NCBI GenBank assembly: GCA_016699715.1
Contig: CP065007.1
Coordinates: 806,001 to 870,000 of the forward strand
Source of the DNA: Candidatus Competibacteraceae bacterium
GTDB lineage: Bacteria; Pseudomonadota; Gammaproteobacteria; Competibacterales; Competibacteraceae
Direction: 5' to 3'
Length of the DNA stretch: 64,000 bases
Made by a program: the position numbers and the translations under genes. The first letter of the stretch is position 1. Each line of letters starts with the position of its first letter. Under the pieces are notes generated by a model. It saw only the letters and a list, made by a program, of their open reading frames with translations. It made no database searches and was not told where the DNA came from. Shown in pieces: positions 1 through 9,600 of this stretch.

Positions 1-510
1 ATGGACCAGTTCGTCGAGTTCCGCCTTGCCGTTGACCATGCCGTGGATGCGCGGCCCGTAGGCGACGTTCTCGTAAATCGATTTGGGAAAGGGGTTGGGT
101 TTCTGAAACACCATGCCGACCCGGGCCCGCAGTTGCACCACATCGATGCTCTTGTCGTAGATGTTGTCCTCGTCGAGCTGGATTTGCCCGGTGATCCGGC
201 AGGAGACAATGGTGTCGTTCATCCGGTTCAAGCAGCGCAGGAACGTGGATTTGCCGCAGCCGGACGGGCCGATGAACGCGATGACTTCGTTGGCGCCGAT
301 ATCGAGGCTGACCTGCCTCAGCGCGTGTTTCTCGCTGTAATAGACATTGACTTCGCGGCAGAGCATTTTCGGGTGGTCCGCCGTGATTTTGCCGACGGTC
401 TGTCGGTGGTCGTAGTCGGTGATCTGGGCGCTCGACAGCGGGGTCTCCCGAACGTCGGGGTTCAATGCGCCATCCAGGGCGGCCTTGGTTTCGATTGTCG
501 TTGTGTTCAT
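1..510 (-). CDS. pstB: Phosphate ABC transporter ATP-binding protein PstB (partial, C-terminus outside window)
   Basis: This is the ATPase that powers the high-affinity phosphate importer PstSCAB at the cytoplasmic face of the inner membrane. Read from the minus strand, 170 residues are visible from an ATG at 510-508, preceded by a GAGGA ribosome site. The Walker A motif GPSGCGKST lies at about residues 81-89 and the Q-loop VFQKPNPFP at about 134. The signature motif, Walker B and the rest are beyond base 1. The N-terminus is about 50 residues longer than in short PstB proteins and has no recognisable motif. It follows pstA by 29 bp in the same operon. The family assignment is firm because Walker A and the PstB-specific Q-loop context are both present. 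Confidence 0.95.
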   Translation of the reverse strand, partial: MNTTTIETKAALDGALNPDVRETPLSSAQITDYDHRQTVGKITADHPKMLCREVNVYYSEKHALRQVSLDIGANEVIAFIGPSGCGKSTFLRCLNRMNDTIVSCRITGQIQLDEDNIYDKSIDVVQLRARVGMVFQKPNPFPKSIYENVAYGPRIHGMVNGKAELDELVH

Positions 511-539
511 TGCAATGAATCCTCGGATTTTAGAGGCGA

Positions 540-1859
540 TTACCAGCGCCGCTCGAAGCGTTTGCGCAGGACGATGGCCAGTCCGTTCATCAGAATCATG
601 AATCCCAGCAAGACCATGATGGCGGCCGAGGTTCGTTCCACGAAGGCGCGTTCCGGCAGGTCGGCCCAGAGGTAAATCTGCACCGGCAGCACGGTCGCGG
701 GATCGGTGAAGCCGCGCGGCACATCGACGATGAAGGCGACCATGCCGATCATCAGCAGCGGCGCCGATTCGCCCAGGGCGCGGGCCATGCCGATGATGGA
801 ACCGGTCAACATGCCGGGCATCGCCAGCGGCAGCACATGATGGCCCACCATCTGCAATTTGGACGCGCCCATGCCCAGCGCCGCCTCACGGATGGAGGGC
901 GGGACCGAAGTCAGGGCGGCGCGGCCGGCGATGATGATGACCGGCAAGGTCATCAGACTCAATACCAGACCGCCGACCAGCGGCGCGGAGCGCGGCAGAC
1001 CGAAGAAGTTGATGAACACCGCCAGCCCCAACAGGCCGAACACGATCGACGGCACCGCCGCCAGATTGTTGATGTTGACCTCGATCAGATCGGTCCAGCG
1101 GTTCTTGGGGGCGAACTCCTCCAGATACACCGCCGTTGCCACGCCGATGGGAAAAGACAGCAGGAAGGTGATCAGCAGGGTGTAGAACGAACCCATCAGC
1201 GCGCCACGGATGCCGGCCTGTTCCGGCTCGCGCGAATCGCCGTTGTTGAACAGGATGGTATTGAACCGTTGTTCCAGCCGGCCGTCGGCGGTGAGCCGGT
1301 CGATCCAGGCAATCTCCTGATCCGTGATCGAGCGCAGCGATTCGTCGAGGGTACGATCGATGTTGCCCTTGACCAGAGTATCGACCTCGGCGCTGGCCAG
1401 TACCTGGACCGGTTGCGTGGTGCCGATCAGAGTGGGCTCGGCCAGTATCTCGCCGCGCAGCCGATGCGGGGCGTTGGAACTGATCAGCCCATACAGCGCC
1501 CGCAGGTCGCGCCGGCCCTCGACCCGCGGGAACAGCCCGCGCAGGCTGGCGCGAATCAGCGCGGCGTAGTCGGCGTTGGCCAGCACTTTCGGATCGCGGG
1601 TGCCGGTGGGATCAATCAGCGCCGCGTCGAAGGTGATCGGCAGCTCGATGTAGGTCTGCCAGAACGCCGGATAGCCCTTGCCGATGATGTTGGCGAACAT
1701 CAGCACCACGAAGGCCAGCCCCAGGCTGATGGCGCTCAGCCCGTACCAGCGAAAGCGCCGTTCGGCGGCGTGCCGACGCTTGAGGCCGGCGTTGACGATG
1801 GTTTTGATGTCGCGGGACGCGGCCGGCGGCATGGCGGCGGAATCGTCTGACTTATTCAT
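540..1859 (-). CDS. pstA: Phosphate ABC transporter permease PstA
   Basis: Inner-membrane permease that pairs with PstC to form the phosphate channel. The chosen ATG (1859-1857, MNKSDDSA) overlaps the end of pstC by 8 nt, which indicates translational coupling; a longer frame exists to 1886 but would lie further inside pstC. The product is 439 aa, longer than the roughly 300 aa of E. coli PstA. The extra length is a periplasmic insert between the first membrane segment (about residues 40-60) and the binding-protein-dependent transport domain, which begins near LMGSFYTLLITFLLSFPIG. The permease EAA-type loop (REAALGMGAS) is visible. The large insert is seen in many gammaproteobacterial PstA proteins. 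Confidence 0.93.
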   Translation of the reverse strand: MNKSDDSAAMPPAASRDIKTIVNAGLKRRHAAERRFRWYGLSAISLGLAFVVLMFANIIGKGYPAFWQTYIELPITFDAALIDPTGTRDPKVLANADYAALIRASLRGLFPRVEGRRDLRALYGLISSNAPHRLRGEILAEPTLIGTTQPVQVLASAEVDTLVKGNIDRTLDESLRSITDQEIAWIDRLTADGRLEQRFNTILFNNGDSREPEQAGIRGALMGSFYTLLITFLLSFPIGVATAVYLEEFAPKNRWTDLIEVNINNLAAVPSIVFGLLGLAVFINFFGLPRSAPLVGGLVLSLMTLPVIIIAGRAALTSVPPSIREAALGMGASKLQMVGHHVLPLAMPGMLTGSIIGMARALGESAPLLMIGMVAFIVDVPRGFTDPATVLPVQIYLWADLPERAFVERTSAAIMVLLGFMILMNGLAIVLRKRFERRW

Positions 1860-3231
1860 ACTGTTCCCGATATTTGCGCACCACATGCAGGGCGAGGATG
1901 TTGAGGATCAGCGTGACCACGAACAGCATCAGCCCCAGGGCGAAGGCCGCCAGGGTCTTGGCGCTGTCGAATTCCTGATCGCCGGTCAGCAAGGTGACGA
2001 TCTGCACGGTGACGGTGGTGACCGCTTGCAGCGGGTTGGCGGTCAGATTGGCCGACAGGCCCGCGGCCATGACCACGATCATGGTTTCGCCGATGGCGCG
2101 CGAGACCGCCAGCAGGATGCTGCCGACAATGCCGGGCAGGGCGGCCGGCAGCAGGACCCGTTTGATGGTCTCCGACTGGGTTGCGCCCAGCGCGTAGGAA
2201 CCGTCGCGCATCGATTGCGGCACGGCGTTGATCACGTCGTCCGACAGCGAGGACACGAAGGGGATGATCATAATGCCCATCACCAGCCCGGCGGCCAGCG
2301 CGCTTTCCGAGGCGACCTGCAAGCCCAGCGCGGTGCCCGCATCGCGGATCAGCGGCGCCACGGTCAGAGCGGCGAAGAAACCGTAGACCACGGTGGGGAT
2401 GCCGGCCAGGATTTCCAGCAACGGCTTGGCGGTGGCGCGAAACTTCGGGCTGGCGTATTCGGACAGGTACAGCGCCGACATCAGCCCGATCGGCACGGCG
2501 ATCAGCATGGCGATGCCGGAAATCAGCAGCGTGCCGGCGAACAGCGGCACCATGCCGAAGGCGCCGGAAGAGCCGATCTGGTCGGCGCGGATGGCGGTCT
2601 GCGGGCTCCACTGCAAGCCGAGCAGAAAGTCGGTCAGCGGCACCTTGTGGAAAAATCGAATGGATTCGAACAATACCGACAGCACGATGCCGATCGTGGT
2701 GAAGATGGCGACGGTCGAACTGACGATGAGCAGCAGCGTGACCACCTGTTCGACCCGGTTGCGGGCGCGCAGCTTCGGCGAGATGGCCCGCCAGCCGTGG
2801 GCGATGCCGGCGGCGGCGAGGAGCAGGGCGACGATCCACAGGCAAACATGGCTGGTCAGTTGCAGATTTCGGTAATGCGCGGCGGCGGCCAGGATGGTGG
2901 GATCGGGCGTGCCGGAGACGATGTTGCCGCTGACCAGATTCTTGATGTCGTTGAGGACCAGACCGAGCCGGTCCGGCGGTAGTTCGCGCAGTTCCGGCGG
3001 CAGTCCGGCCACGACCAGTTCGAGGATGATGCCCGGTTGCAGCACCGCCCAGACCACGATCACGATCAGTGCCGGGAGACCGCACCACAGGGCGGTGTAG
3101 GAACCGTAGAAACTGGGCAGGGAATGCAGGTTGCGAATATGGTTGCCGGCGACCCTGAAGGCGCGGTTGCGCCCCAGGTAGTAAGCGGCGCTGCTGAGCA
3201 GCAACAGGATAAGCAGGAGATAGGACAGCAT
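1852..3231 (-). CDS. pstC: Phosphate ABC transporter permease PstC
   Basis: Second permease of the phosphate importer, 459 aa with several hydrophobic segments. The N-terminus (MLSYLLLILLLLSSAAYYLG) is a membrane anchor and is followed by an extra region of about 140 residues before the conserved transport domain starts near GTLLISGIAMLIAVPIGL. The EAA-type loop is visible as RDGSYALGATQSETIKRVLLP. Like PstA it is longer than the E. coli protein, so both permeases of this operon belong to the long type. It lies 81 bp after pstS, with a strong hairpin in that spacer, and its last codons overlap pstA. Confidence 0.93.
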   Translation of the reverse strand: MLSYLLLILLLLSSAAYYLGRNRAFRVAGNHIRNLHSLPSFYGSYTALWCGLPALIVIVVWAVLQPGIILELVVAGLPPELRELPPDRLGLVLNDIKNLVSGNIVSGTPDPTILAAAAHYRNLQLTSHVCLWIVALLLAAAGIAHGWRAISPKLRARNRVEQVVTLLLIVSSTVAIFTTIGIVLSVLFESIRFFHKVPLTDFLLGLQWSPQTAIRADQIGSSGAFGMVPLFAGTLLISGIAMLIAVPIGLMSALYLSEYASPKFRATAKPLLEILAGIPTVVYGFFAALTVAPLIRDAGTALGLQVASESALAAGLVMGIMIIPFVSSLSDDVINAVPQSMRDGSYALGATQSETIKRVLLPAALPGIVGSILLAVSRAIGETMIVVMAAGLSANLTANPLQAVTTVTVQIVTLLTGDQEFDSAKTLAAFALGLMLFVVTLILNILALHVVRKYREQYE

Positions 3232-3253
3232 GGGGCGGTCACCGGGATGCGAA

Positions 3254-3299
3254 AACGCCGCCGTCGCCGGGAAAGCGATCCGCGGCGACGGGCGGCGTT
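3254..3299 (-). terminator. Strong hairpin between pstS and pstC (partial terminator or mRNA-protecting structure)
   Basis: A stem of about 16 bp with a single-base bulge is formed by AACGCCGCCGTCGCCG and its complementary arm, with a 13-nt loop. On the minus-strand transcript it is followed by TTTTC, so it resembles a leaky intrinsic terminator. Its position after pstS would yield more binding protein than permease. That function is inferred. Confidence 0.6.
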
Positions 3300-3312
3300 G
3301 CGGAAAGGACCG

Positions 3313-4359
3313 TTACGGGGCCATGGTCTTGAGGCTGTTGGCGTCGGCGGCGAGCTGCTTGCGTTCGGCCGGCGGCAGCGGGATCAAGCCCTTGTTGGCC
3401 AGATAGCCTTCGTTGCCGGCGGCTTTCTCGCTGGTGAATTCGGCGATGAATTCCTTCATGCCGGGAATGACCGCGACATGGGCCTTCTTGACGTAGAAGA
3501 ACAATGGCCGCGAGACCGGATACTGGCCGGAAGCGATGTTCTCGAAGGTCGGGGGGACGCCGTCGATGGTTTCGCCCTGAATCTTGTCCAGATTCTCGTC
3601 CAGGAAGCTGAAGCCGAAGATGCCCAGGGCGTTGGGGTTGGACACCAGCTTGTTGACGATCAGGTTGTCGTTCTCGCCGGCTTCGATGTAAGCGCCGTCT
3701 TCGCGGATGGCGCCGCAGGCCGCCTTGGCTTGCTTTTTGTCACTCTTTTCCAAGGCCTCGATGGCGGGGAAATTCTTGCAGCCCTCGTCCATCACCAGTT
3801 CGACGAAGGCGTCGCGGGTGCCGGAAGTCGGAGGCGGGCCCAGCACTTCGATCTTATGGGCCGGCAGTTCCGGGTTGACGTCCTTCCAGGTCTTGAAGGG
3901 ATTGGCCACCAGCTTGCCGGTGCCCGGCTCCGGAACCTCCTTGGCCAGCGCCAGCCAGAGGTCCTTGCGGGTCAGCGTCATCGGCTCGGTCTTTTTGGAA
4001 GACGCGACCACGATGCCATCGTAGCCGATCTTCACTTCGATGATTTCCTTGACGCCGTTCTTGGCGCAATTCTCCACTTCGGACGCCTTGATCTGGCGGG
4101 AAGCGTTGGTCATGTCGGGATATTGCACGCCGACGCCGCCGCAGAACAGCTTGAGTCCGCCACCGGTGCCGGTGCTTTCAACCTTGGGGGTCTTGAATTT
4201 GCTGTTGGCCTTGCCGAAATGCTCGGCGACCGTGGTCGAAAATGGATAGACCGTGGACGAACCGACGATGCTGATATAGTCGCGGGCGGACTGAGCGTGG
4301 GCCACGCCAGCCAGCGCGCAAGTCGCGGCCATGGCGAGGATAATTTTCTGTTTGCGCAC
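3313..4359 (-). CDS. pstS: Phosphate-binding periplasmic protein PstS
   Basis: Periplasmic phosphate receptor that delivers its ligand to PstCA. The start is taken as the GTG at 4359-4357 because GGAGG lies six bases upstream and the resulting protein begins with a clean signal peptide (VRKQKIILAMAATCALAGVAHA, cut after AHA). A longer ATG frame at 4395 has no such site. The product is 348 aa. Mature-protein motifs include IVGSSTVYPF near the start, a glycine-rich STGTGGG segment, and PTSGTRDAF, which supplies the serine, threonine and arginine phosphate ligands. It is first in the operon, divergent from the neighbouring dehydrogenase. Confidence 0.94.
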   Translation of the reverse strand: MRKQKIILAMAATCALAGVAHAQSARDYISIVGSSTVYPFSTTVAEHFGKANSKFKTPKVESTGTGGGLKLFCGGVGVQYPDMTNASRQIKASEVENCAKNGVKEIIEVKIGYDGIVVASSKKTEPMTLTRKDLWLALAKEVPEPGTGKLVANPFKTWKDVNPELPAHKIEVLGPPPTSGTRDAFVELVMDEGCKNFPAIEALEKSDKKQAKAACGAIREDGAYIEAGENDNLIVNKLVSNPNALGIFGFSFLDENLDKIQGETIDGVPPTFENIASGQYPVSRPLFFYVKKAHVAVIPGMKEFIAEFTSEKAAGNEGYLANKGLIPLPPAERKQLAADANSLKTMAP

Positions 4360-4470
4360 GAATAGCCTCCGGGTACCTGATTGAGGGTGGGTCAATTGTT
4401 AGGGGCGACCCCATCCTGGGGATCGGCTGGAAATCCTAAAACAACATTACTACCGCAAGACGGCCTTTAT

Positions 4471-4488
4471 ATTTCATTTATATGTCAG
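4471..4488 (-). promoter_or_regulatory. Candidate Pho box upstream of pstS
   Basis: On the minus strand this stretch reads CTGACATATAAATGAAAT. The first half matches six of seven positions of the PhoB half-site CTGTCAT and is followed by an A/T spacer; the second half is weak. It is about 110 bp before the pstS start, a plausible place for PhoB control of a phosphate operon. The match is imperfect, so this is only a candidate. Confidence 0.35.
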
Positions 4489-4594
4489 TTTTATTGCAGC
4501 GTGGGGATTGGCGAGCCATGGCAAGCGGCGTGGGCGATGGCAACGAATCGACGATGAGAATCGTGGGCTTGCGGTTTCATGACACGAGGTGACG

Positions 4595-5440
4595 ATGAGC
4601 GGCGGAAGTATTTTGATCACGGGTTGTTCTTCCGGTATCGGGTTGTGCTGTGCCCAGGGCTTGCAGGCGCGCGGTTGGCGGGTGTTCGCCACGACGCGCC
4701 AGCCGGCGGACGTGGCCCGGCTGCAAGCCGGGGGATTGGAGAGTCTGCCATTGGATTTGCGCGATTCCGCGGCCATCCAGGCAGCGGTGGCGGCGGTGCT
4801 GGAGCGCACGGGTGGGCACTTGGACGCGCTGTTCAACAACGGCGCCTACGGCCAGCCGGGCGCGATCGAGGATTTGAGCCGCGAGGCGCTGCGGGAGCAG
4901 TTCGAAACCAATCTGTTCGGTACCCTGGAACTCAGCAATCAGGTCATCCCGGTCATGCGCCGGCAGGGTGGGGGACGGATTCTGTTCAACAGCTCGGTGC
5001 TGGGACTGGTGGCGTTTCCCTACCGGGGTGCTTATGTCGCCAGCAAGTTCGCGCTGGAAGGCGTGGCCGATACTTTGAGATTGGAGCTGGTCGGCACCGG
5101 CATTCACGTCTGTCTGATCGAACCGGGGCCGATTCTCAGCCAGTTTCGCGACAACGCCCATGCGGCTTACCGGCGGCATATCCGCGCCGAGAGCAGTCCG
5201 CACCGGGAAAAATACGCGGCGATGGAAGCACGCTTGCGCAAGCAAGGACCGGCGGCGCCGTTCACCCTGCCGCCGGAAGCAGTGTTGAAGCGGGTGATTC
5301 ACGCCCTGGAAAGTCCCCGCCCCCGCGCGCGCTACCCGGTGACCATGCCGACGCATCTGTTCGCGGTGTTGCGGCGTCTGCTGCCGACCCGCGCATTGGA
5401 TGCGATCCTGCGGCGGGCCGGCGGTGAGGGACGACGGTAG
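4595..5440 (+). CDS. Short-chain dehydrogenase/reductase family protein
   Basis: Classical SDR of 281 aa that probably uses NAD(P)H to reduce or oxidise a hydroxyl or keto group; the substrate is not evident. Visible motifs are the dinucleotide-binding TGCSSGIG near residue 10, the structural NNGA motif, the catalytic serine (NSSVLG) and the YVASK active site (Y and K four residues apart). The C-terminal tail of about 80 residues is arginine-rich. The ATG at 4595 is preferred to the GTG six bases earlier because GAGG sits five bases before it. It stands alone and is divergent from pstS. Confidence 0.85.
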   Translation: MSGGSILITGCSSGIGLCCAQGLQARGWRVFATTRQPADVARLQAGGLESLPLDLRDSAAIQAAVAAVLERTGGHLDALFNNGAYGQPGAIEDLSREALREQFETNLFGTLELSNQVIPVMRRQGGGRILFNSSVLGLVAFPYRGAYVASKFALEGVADTLRLELVGTGIHVCLIEPGPILSQFRDNAHAAYRRHIRAESSPHREKYAAMEARLRKQGPAAPFTLPPEAVLKRVIHALESPRPRARYPVTMPTHLFAVLRRLLPTRALDAILRRAGGEGRR

Positions 5441-5489
5441 TGTATAATGTGAACACCTGTAGCGCGGATATTTTCGGGAGATTGATATT

Positions 5490-6596
5490 GTGCAATCCGG
5501 TGATCTCAAGGCGACAATCCTGATTGTGGACGATACCCCCGAGAATCTGACGGTTCTCGGGGAGCTGCTGCACTTGCATTACGATGTGTTGGTCGCGCCT
5601 TCGGGCGAGCGCGCCCTGCAAATCGCCGGTCGGCAACCGGTGCCGGATCTGATCCTGCTGGATGTGATGATGCCGGGCATGGACGGCTACACGGTGTTGG
5701 CCCACCTGCAACAGCATCCGGTCACCCGCTCTATTCCAGTGATCTTCCTCACCGCCCTGAACGCCGCCCAGGATGAGGAACGGGGCCTGCAACTGGGCGC
5801 CGCCGACTACATCGCCAAGCCCATTCAACCCGCCGTGGTGCTGGCCCGGGTGCGCGCGCAACTGGAGCTCAAGCGGGCGCGGGACTGGCTCAGGGACCAG
5901 AACGCCTTCCTGGAAGCCGAGGTGGCGCGGCGCATGGCGGAAAACGACCTGATCCAGCAGGTCAGCATTCGTGCCCTGGCGCATCTGGCCGAGGCCCGCG
6001 ACCCCGAGACCGGTAACCATATCCTGCGCACCCAGGGCTACGTGCGCCAGCTCGCCAACCGTCTGCGCCAGCACCCGCGCTTCGCCGCCATCCTGGACGA
6101 GCGCTACATCGAACTACTCAGCCGCTGCGCCCCGCTGCACGACATTGGCAAGGTGGGCATCCCCGACGCCATCCTGCTGAAACCCGGCCCGCTGACCCCG
6201 GCGGAGTGGACGGTCATGAAGACGCACGCCAAGCGCGGCAGCGACGCCATCGAACGGGCGGAACACGACGCTGATCGGTCGGTGGATTTTTTGATCCTGG
6301 CCAAGGAGATCGCCCACTGGCACCACGAAAAATGGGACGGTACCGGCTATCCGGACGGCCTGGCCGGCGAGGCGATTCCCGTCGCCGCCCGCCTCATGGC
6401 CGTGGCCGACGTCTTCGACGCCATCATTTCCCCGCGCGTCTACAAACCGCCGATGCCCATGGAGCAGGCGCGTGACATCATCGCCGAGGAACGGGGCCGG
6501 CATTTCGACCCGGATGTGGCCGAGGCCTTTCTGGCCGATTTCGAGGCGTTCCGCGCCATCGCCCGTCGTTATCAGGACTCCGTACCCGCGCCATAG
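5490..6596 (+). CDS. Response regulator with HD-GYP cyclic-di-GMP phosphodiesterase domain
   Basis: Two-domain regulator of 368 aa. The N-terminal receiver domain has the acidic pair VDD at 13-15, the phosphorylated aspartate D58 in LLDVMMPG and the lysine in AKPI. A coiled linker leads to an HD-GYP domain with H217-D218 (HDIGK), a later HHEKWDGTGYP stretch with GYP at 286-288, and further histidines. HD-GYP domains hydrolyse c-di-GMP, and the metal-binding residues appear intact, so activity is expected. The start is GTG at 5490 with GGGAG upstream. The large hybrid kinase follows 86 bp later on the same strand and is the obvious candidate partner, by inference. Confidence 0.92.
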   Translation: MQSGDLKATILIVDDTPENLTVLGELLHLHYDVLVAPSGERALQIAGRQPVPDLILLDVMMPGMDGYTVLAHLQQHPVTRSIPVIFLTALNAAQDEERGLQLGAADYIAKPIQPAVVLARVRAQLELKRARDWLRDQNAFLEAEVARRMAENDLIQQVSIRALAHLAEARDPETGNHILRTQGYVRQLANRLRQHPRFAAILDERYIELLSRCAPLHDIGKVGIPDAILLKPGPLTPAEWTVMKTHAKRGSDAIERAEHDADRSVDFLILAKEIAHWHHEKWDGTGYPDGLAGEAIPVAARLMAVADVFDAIISPRVYKPPMPMEQARDIIAEERGRHFDPDVAEAFLADFEAFRAIARRYQDSVPAP

Positions 6597-6611
6597 CCCG
6601 GTCTTCCCTTT

Positions 6612-6627
6612 CCCCGTGAGAACGGGG
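6612..6627. repeat. Short perfect hairpin in the spacer before the hybrid kinase
   Basis: CCCCGT and ACGGGG are separated by GAGA in the 86-bp spacer between the HD-GYP gene and the kinase. There is no T-tract directly after the stem. It resembles the short C/G-rich palindromes dispersed between genes in many gammaproteobacteria. Confidence 0.4.
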
Positions 6628-6682
6628 TGATGGGGATGAAGGCTGTTTTTCAGCCGTGTGAACGCCCAGCGGCCGCACGGAA

Positions 6683-9600
6683 ATGTCTCTAAAAACGCAG
6701 CACGACCAGGCGCATCCCATGCACGCAGCCGATCAGACGCCCCCATCGCCGATTCGGTCCCCCCGCTTTTGGGTGTTCCGCGTGGTCCTCATCTATGCCG
6801 TCTTTGCCGCCCTGTGGATCTTGTTCTCCGATAAGGCCATGGAATGGTGGCTGGATGTCCCGAGTCAGATCACTCTGGCGGGTACCGCCAAGGGCTGGGT
6901 CTTCATCGCCGTTACCTCCCTGCTGCTTTATGGTTTGCTGCGGCGGCGTTGGCCGGGCGACGACGCGATAGGGGTAGCGATGCCGCCGCGCGCCTCGCTG
7001 ATCCCCCTGGCGCTACTTGCGACCTTGATTGTCGCGCTCACCGTTGCCGCCATCGCCTACGCGGTGCGGGAGGAACAGGAGAAGGAAATCGCCCGCCTGC
7101 ACACCATCGCCGATCTGAAGGCCCAGCAGGTGGCGGACTGGTTTGAGGAGCGCTTGAGAAATGCCCGCCTGATCCAGACCAGCGAATCCTTGGCCGATTA
7201 TTACCGCCGCTGGCGGGAAACGGGCGATACCGCCAGCCGTGACCGCTTATTCAAGCGCCTGATTGAATTCCACAAACTGGGCATTTTCGAGGCCATCGTG
7301 CTACTGGACGAACAGGCTCGGCCCCTGTGGCATGTCGGTCATGTTTCCATCGAGCTTGACCCCACCGCGCGCGCCGGTTTTGTGCGGGCCGCCCAGAGCA
7401 GCGATGTGTGCTGGGTTGGACCCTATCGAGACGCCGAGGGGCGCATCCATCTGGATTTCGCGGTGCCCCTGCCCGTGGCCGCGGGGCAGCAGCCCCACCC
7501 CCTGGTCATCCTGCATACCGAAGAGACCCTGTACTTGCCCTGGCATCTCGGCGATTGGCCGGTGCCCAGCGCCAGCGGCGAGGTGGTGCTGTTCCGGCGT
7601 AACGGCGAGCAGATCGAATTTCTGAACGCTTTGAAATATGCCCCCGATGCCGCCTTGCAACTGCATCGACCGATCAACGACGAGTACCTGCTCGCCGCGC
7701 AGTTGGCGCGCGGCAAAGTAGGGGTCAGCCATTTGCTGCAAGGTGAGGATTACCGGGGCGCGGCGGTGTTCGGCGTGGGGCGCAACATCCCCGGCACCGA
7801 CTGGTACCTGCTGGCCAAGCTGGATCGGTCGGAGCTGTACGCCGAGACGGCCGGGGAGTTTCTCTGGATTATTCTGGCCGGCGCTCTGGCCCTGTTCGTG
7901 TCGGTGGCCGGCTGGTATCTGGTGCGTCAGCGCCAGCAACTGGCCTTTGTCCGGGCCACGCAGCAGGCCCAGGCCAGGCAACTGCGCCTGGAGCAGGATA
8001 TCGCCCACGAGCGCGAGCAGCGCCTGATGCTCGCCAGTCGTTACGCCACTCTGATCGAAAAAGCGCTCGATATCGTCCTCCTGATCGATGTCGCTGGCCA
8101 CATCGTCGAAGCCAACGCGGCGGCCGTGGCGGCCTATGGCTGGAGCGCCGAGGAGCTGCGCGGCATGAGCATCCGCGATCTGTGTCTCCCGGAGACCCTG
8201 GCCAAGCTGGAGCGGCATTGGCAGTCCGCGGCCGGTCAGGAGGGCATCCTGTCCGAAACCGCGCACCGTCGCCGCGATGGCAGTCTGTTCCCGGTCGAGA
8301 TCAGCGCGCGCACCATCGAGATCGATGGTCAGTGCTATCGTCAGGATTTTATCCGCGATATCAGCGAGCGCAAACGGGCCGAGGAAACCTTGGCCCTCCA
8401 GGCCCGTCGTGCCGAAGCTCTACTGGAATTGCCCAAGGCTGGGGAAGTACTGGATGAGACGGCGTTCATGCAGCGTGGCCAGGAGCTGGCGGAAGATCTG
8501 ACCGGCAGCCAGATCGCCTTCATCCACTTCGTCAACGATGACGAGGAGACCATCGAACTGGTGACCTGGTCGCGGCGCACCTTGCAACACTATTGCAAGG
8601 CGGTCCACGACACGCACTATCCGGTCAGCCAGGCCGGCATCTGGGCGGACGCCTTGCGCCGGCGCCAGCCGGTGGTGTTCAACGACTACGCCGCCTGCCC
8701 GCACAAGCACGGCCTGCCGGAAGGTCATGCCGAACTGAACCGCTTGCTCTCCGTGCCGGTGATCGAGAACGGCCAGGTGGTCATGCTGACCGGCGTGGGC
8801 AACAAGGCTACCGATTACACCGAGCTGGATATGGAAACCGTCCAGCTCATTGGCAACGAAATCTGGCGCATCGTGCAGCGCCGCCGCAGCGAGGCGCAAC
8901 TGCGCAAATTGGCCCAGGCGGTGGAACAAAGTCCGGAGTGCATCGTGATCACCGACCTGGAAGCCAGGATCGAGTATGTGAACGAGGCCTTCGTGCGCAC
9001 TACCGGCTACAGCCGCGAAGAGACGGTCGGCCAGAACCCGAAGCTCCTGCAATCCGGCAAGACCTCTCGCGATCGCTATGCCGCCCTGTGGGATGCACTG
9101 AGCCGGGGCCAGCCGTGGAAAGGCGAGTTCATCAACCGGCGCAAGGATGGCGATGACTATGTCGAATTTGCCATCATCACGCCCCTGTGCCAGCCGGACG
9201 GGCGCGTCTCCCATTATGTGGCGGTCAAGGAAGACATTACCGAGAAGAAGCGGATCGGCGAGGAGTTGGACCGGCACCGTCATCATCTGGAGGAACTGGT
9301 GGCGGAACGGACCGCCGAACTGGAGCAGGCGCGCGCGCTCGCCGAGGCCGCCAACCAGGCCAAGAGCACCTTTCTGGCCAACATGAGCCACGAAATCCGC
9401 ACGCCGATGAACGCCATCGTCGGGTTGACTCACCTGTTGCGGCGGACGGCCGTGACACCGGAGCAGGCCGCGCACCTGATTCAGATCAGCGGCGCCACCC
9501 GGCATCTGCTGTCCATTCTCAACGACATTCTCGATCTGTCCAAGATCGAAGCCGGCAAGCTGGTTTTGGAACAGACCGATTTTGCCTTGGGCGCGGTACT

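Noticed and set aside
1..675. Plus-strand open frame at the window start
   Set aside because: The minus strand encodes PstB with Walker A and Q-loop here; the plus frame is its complement.
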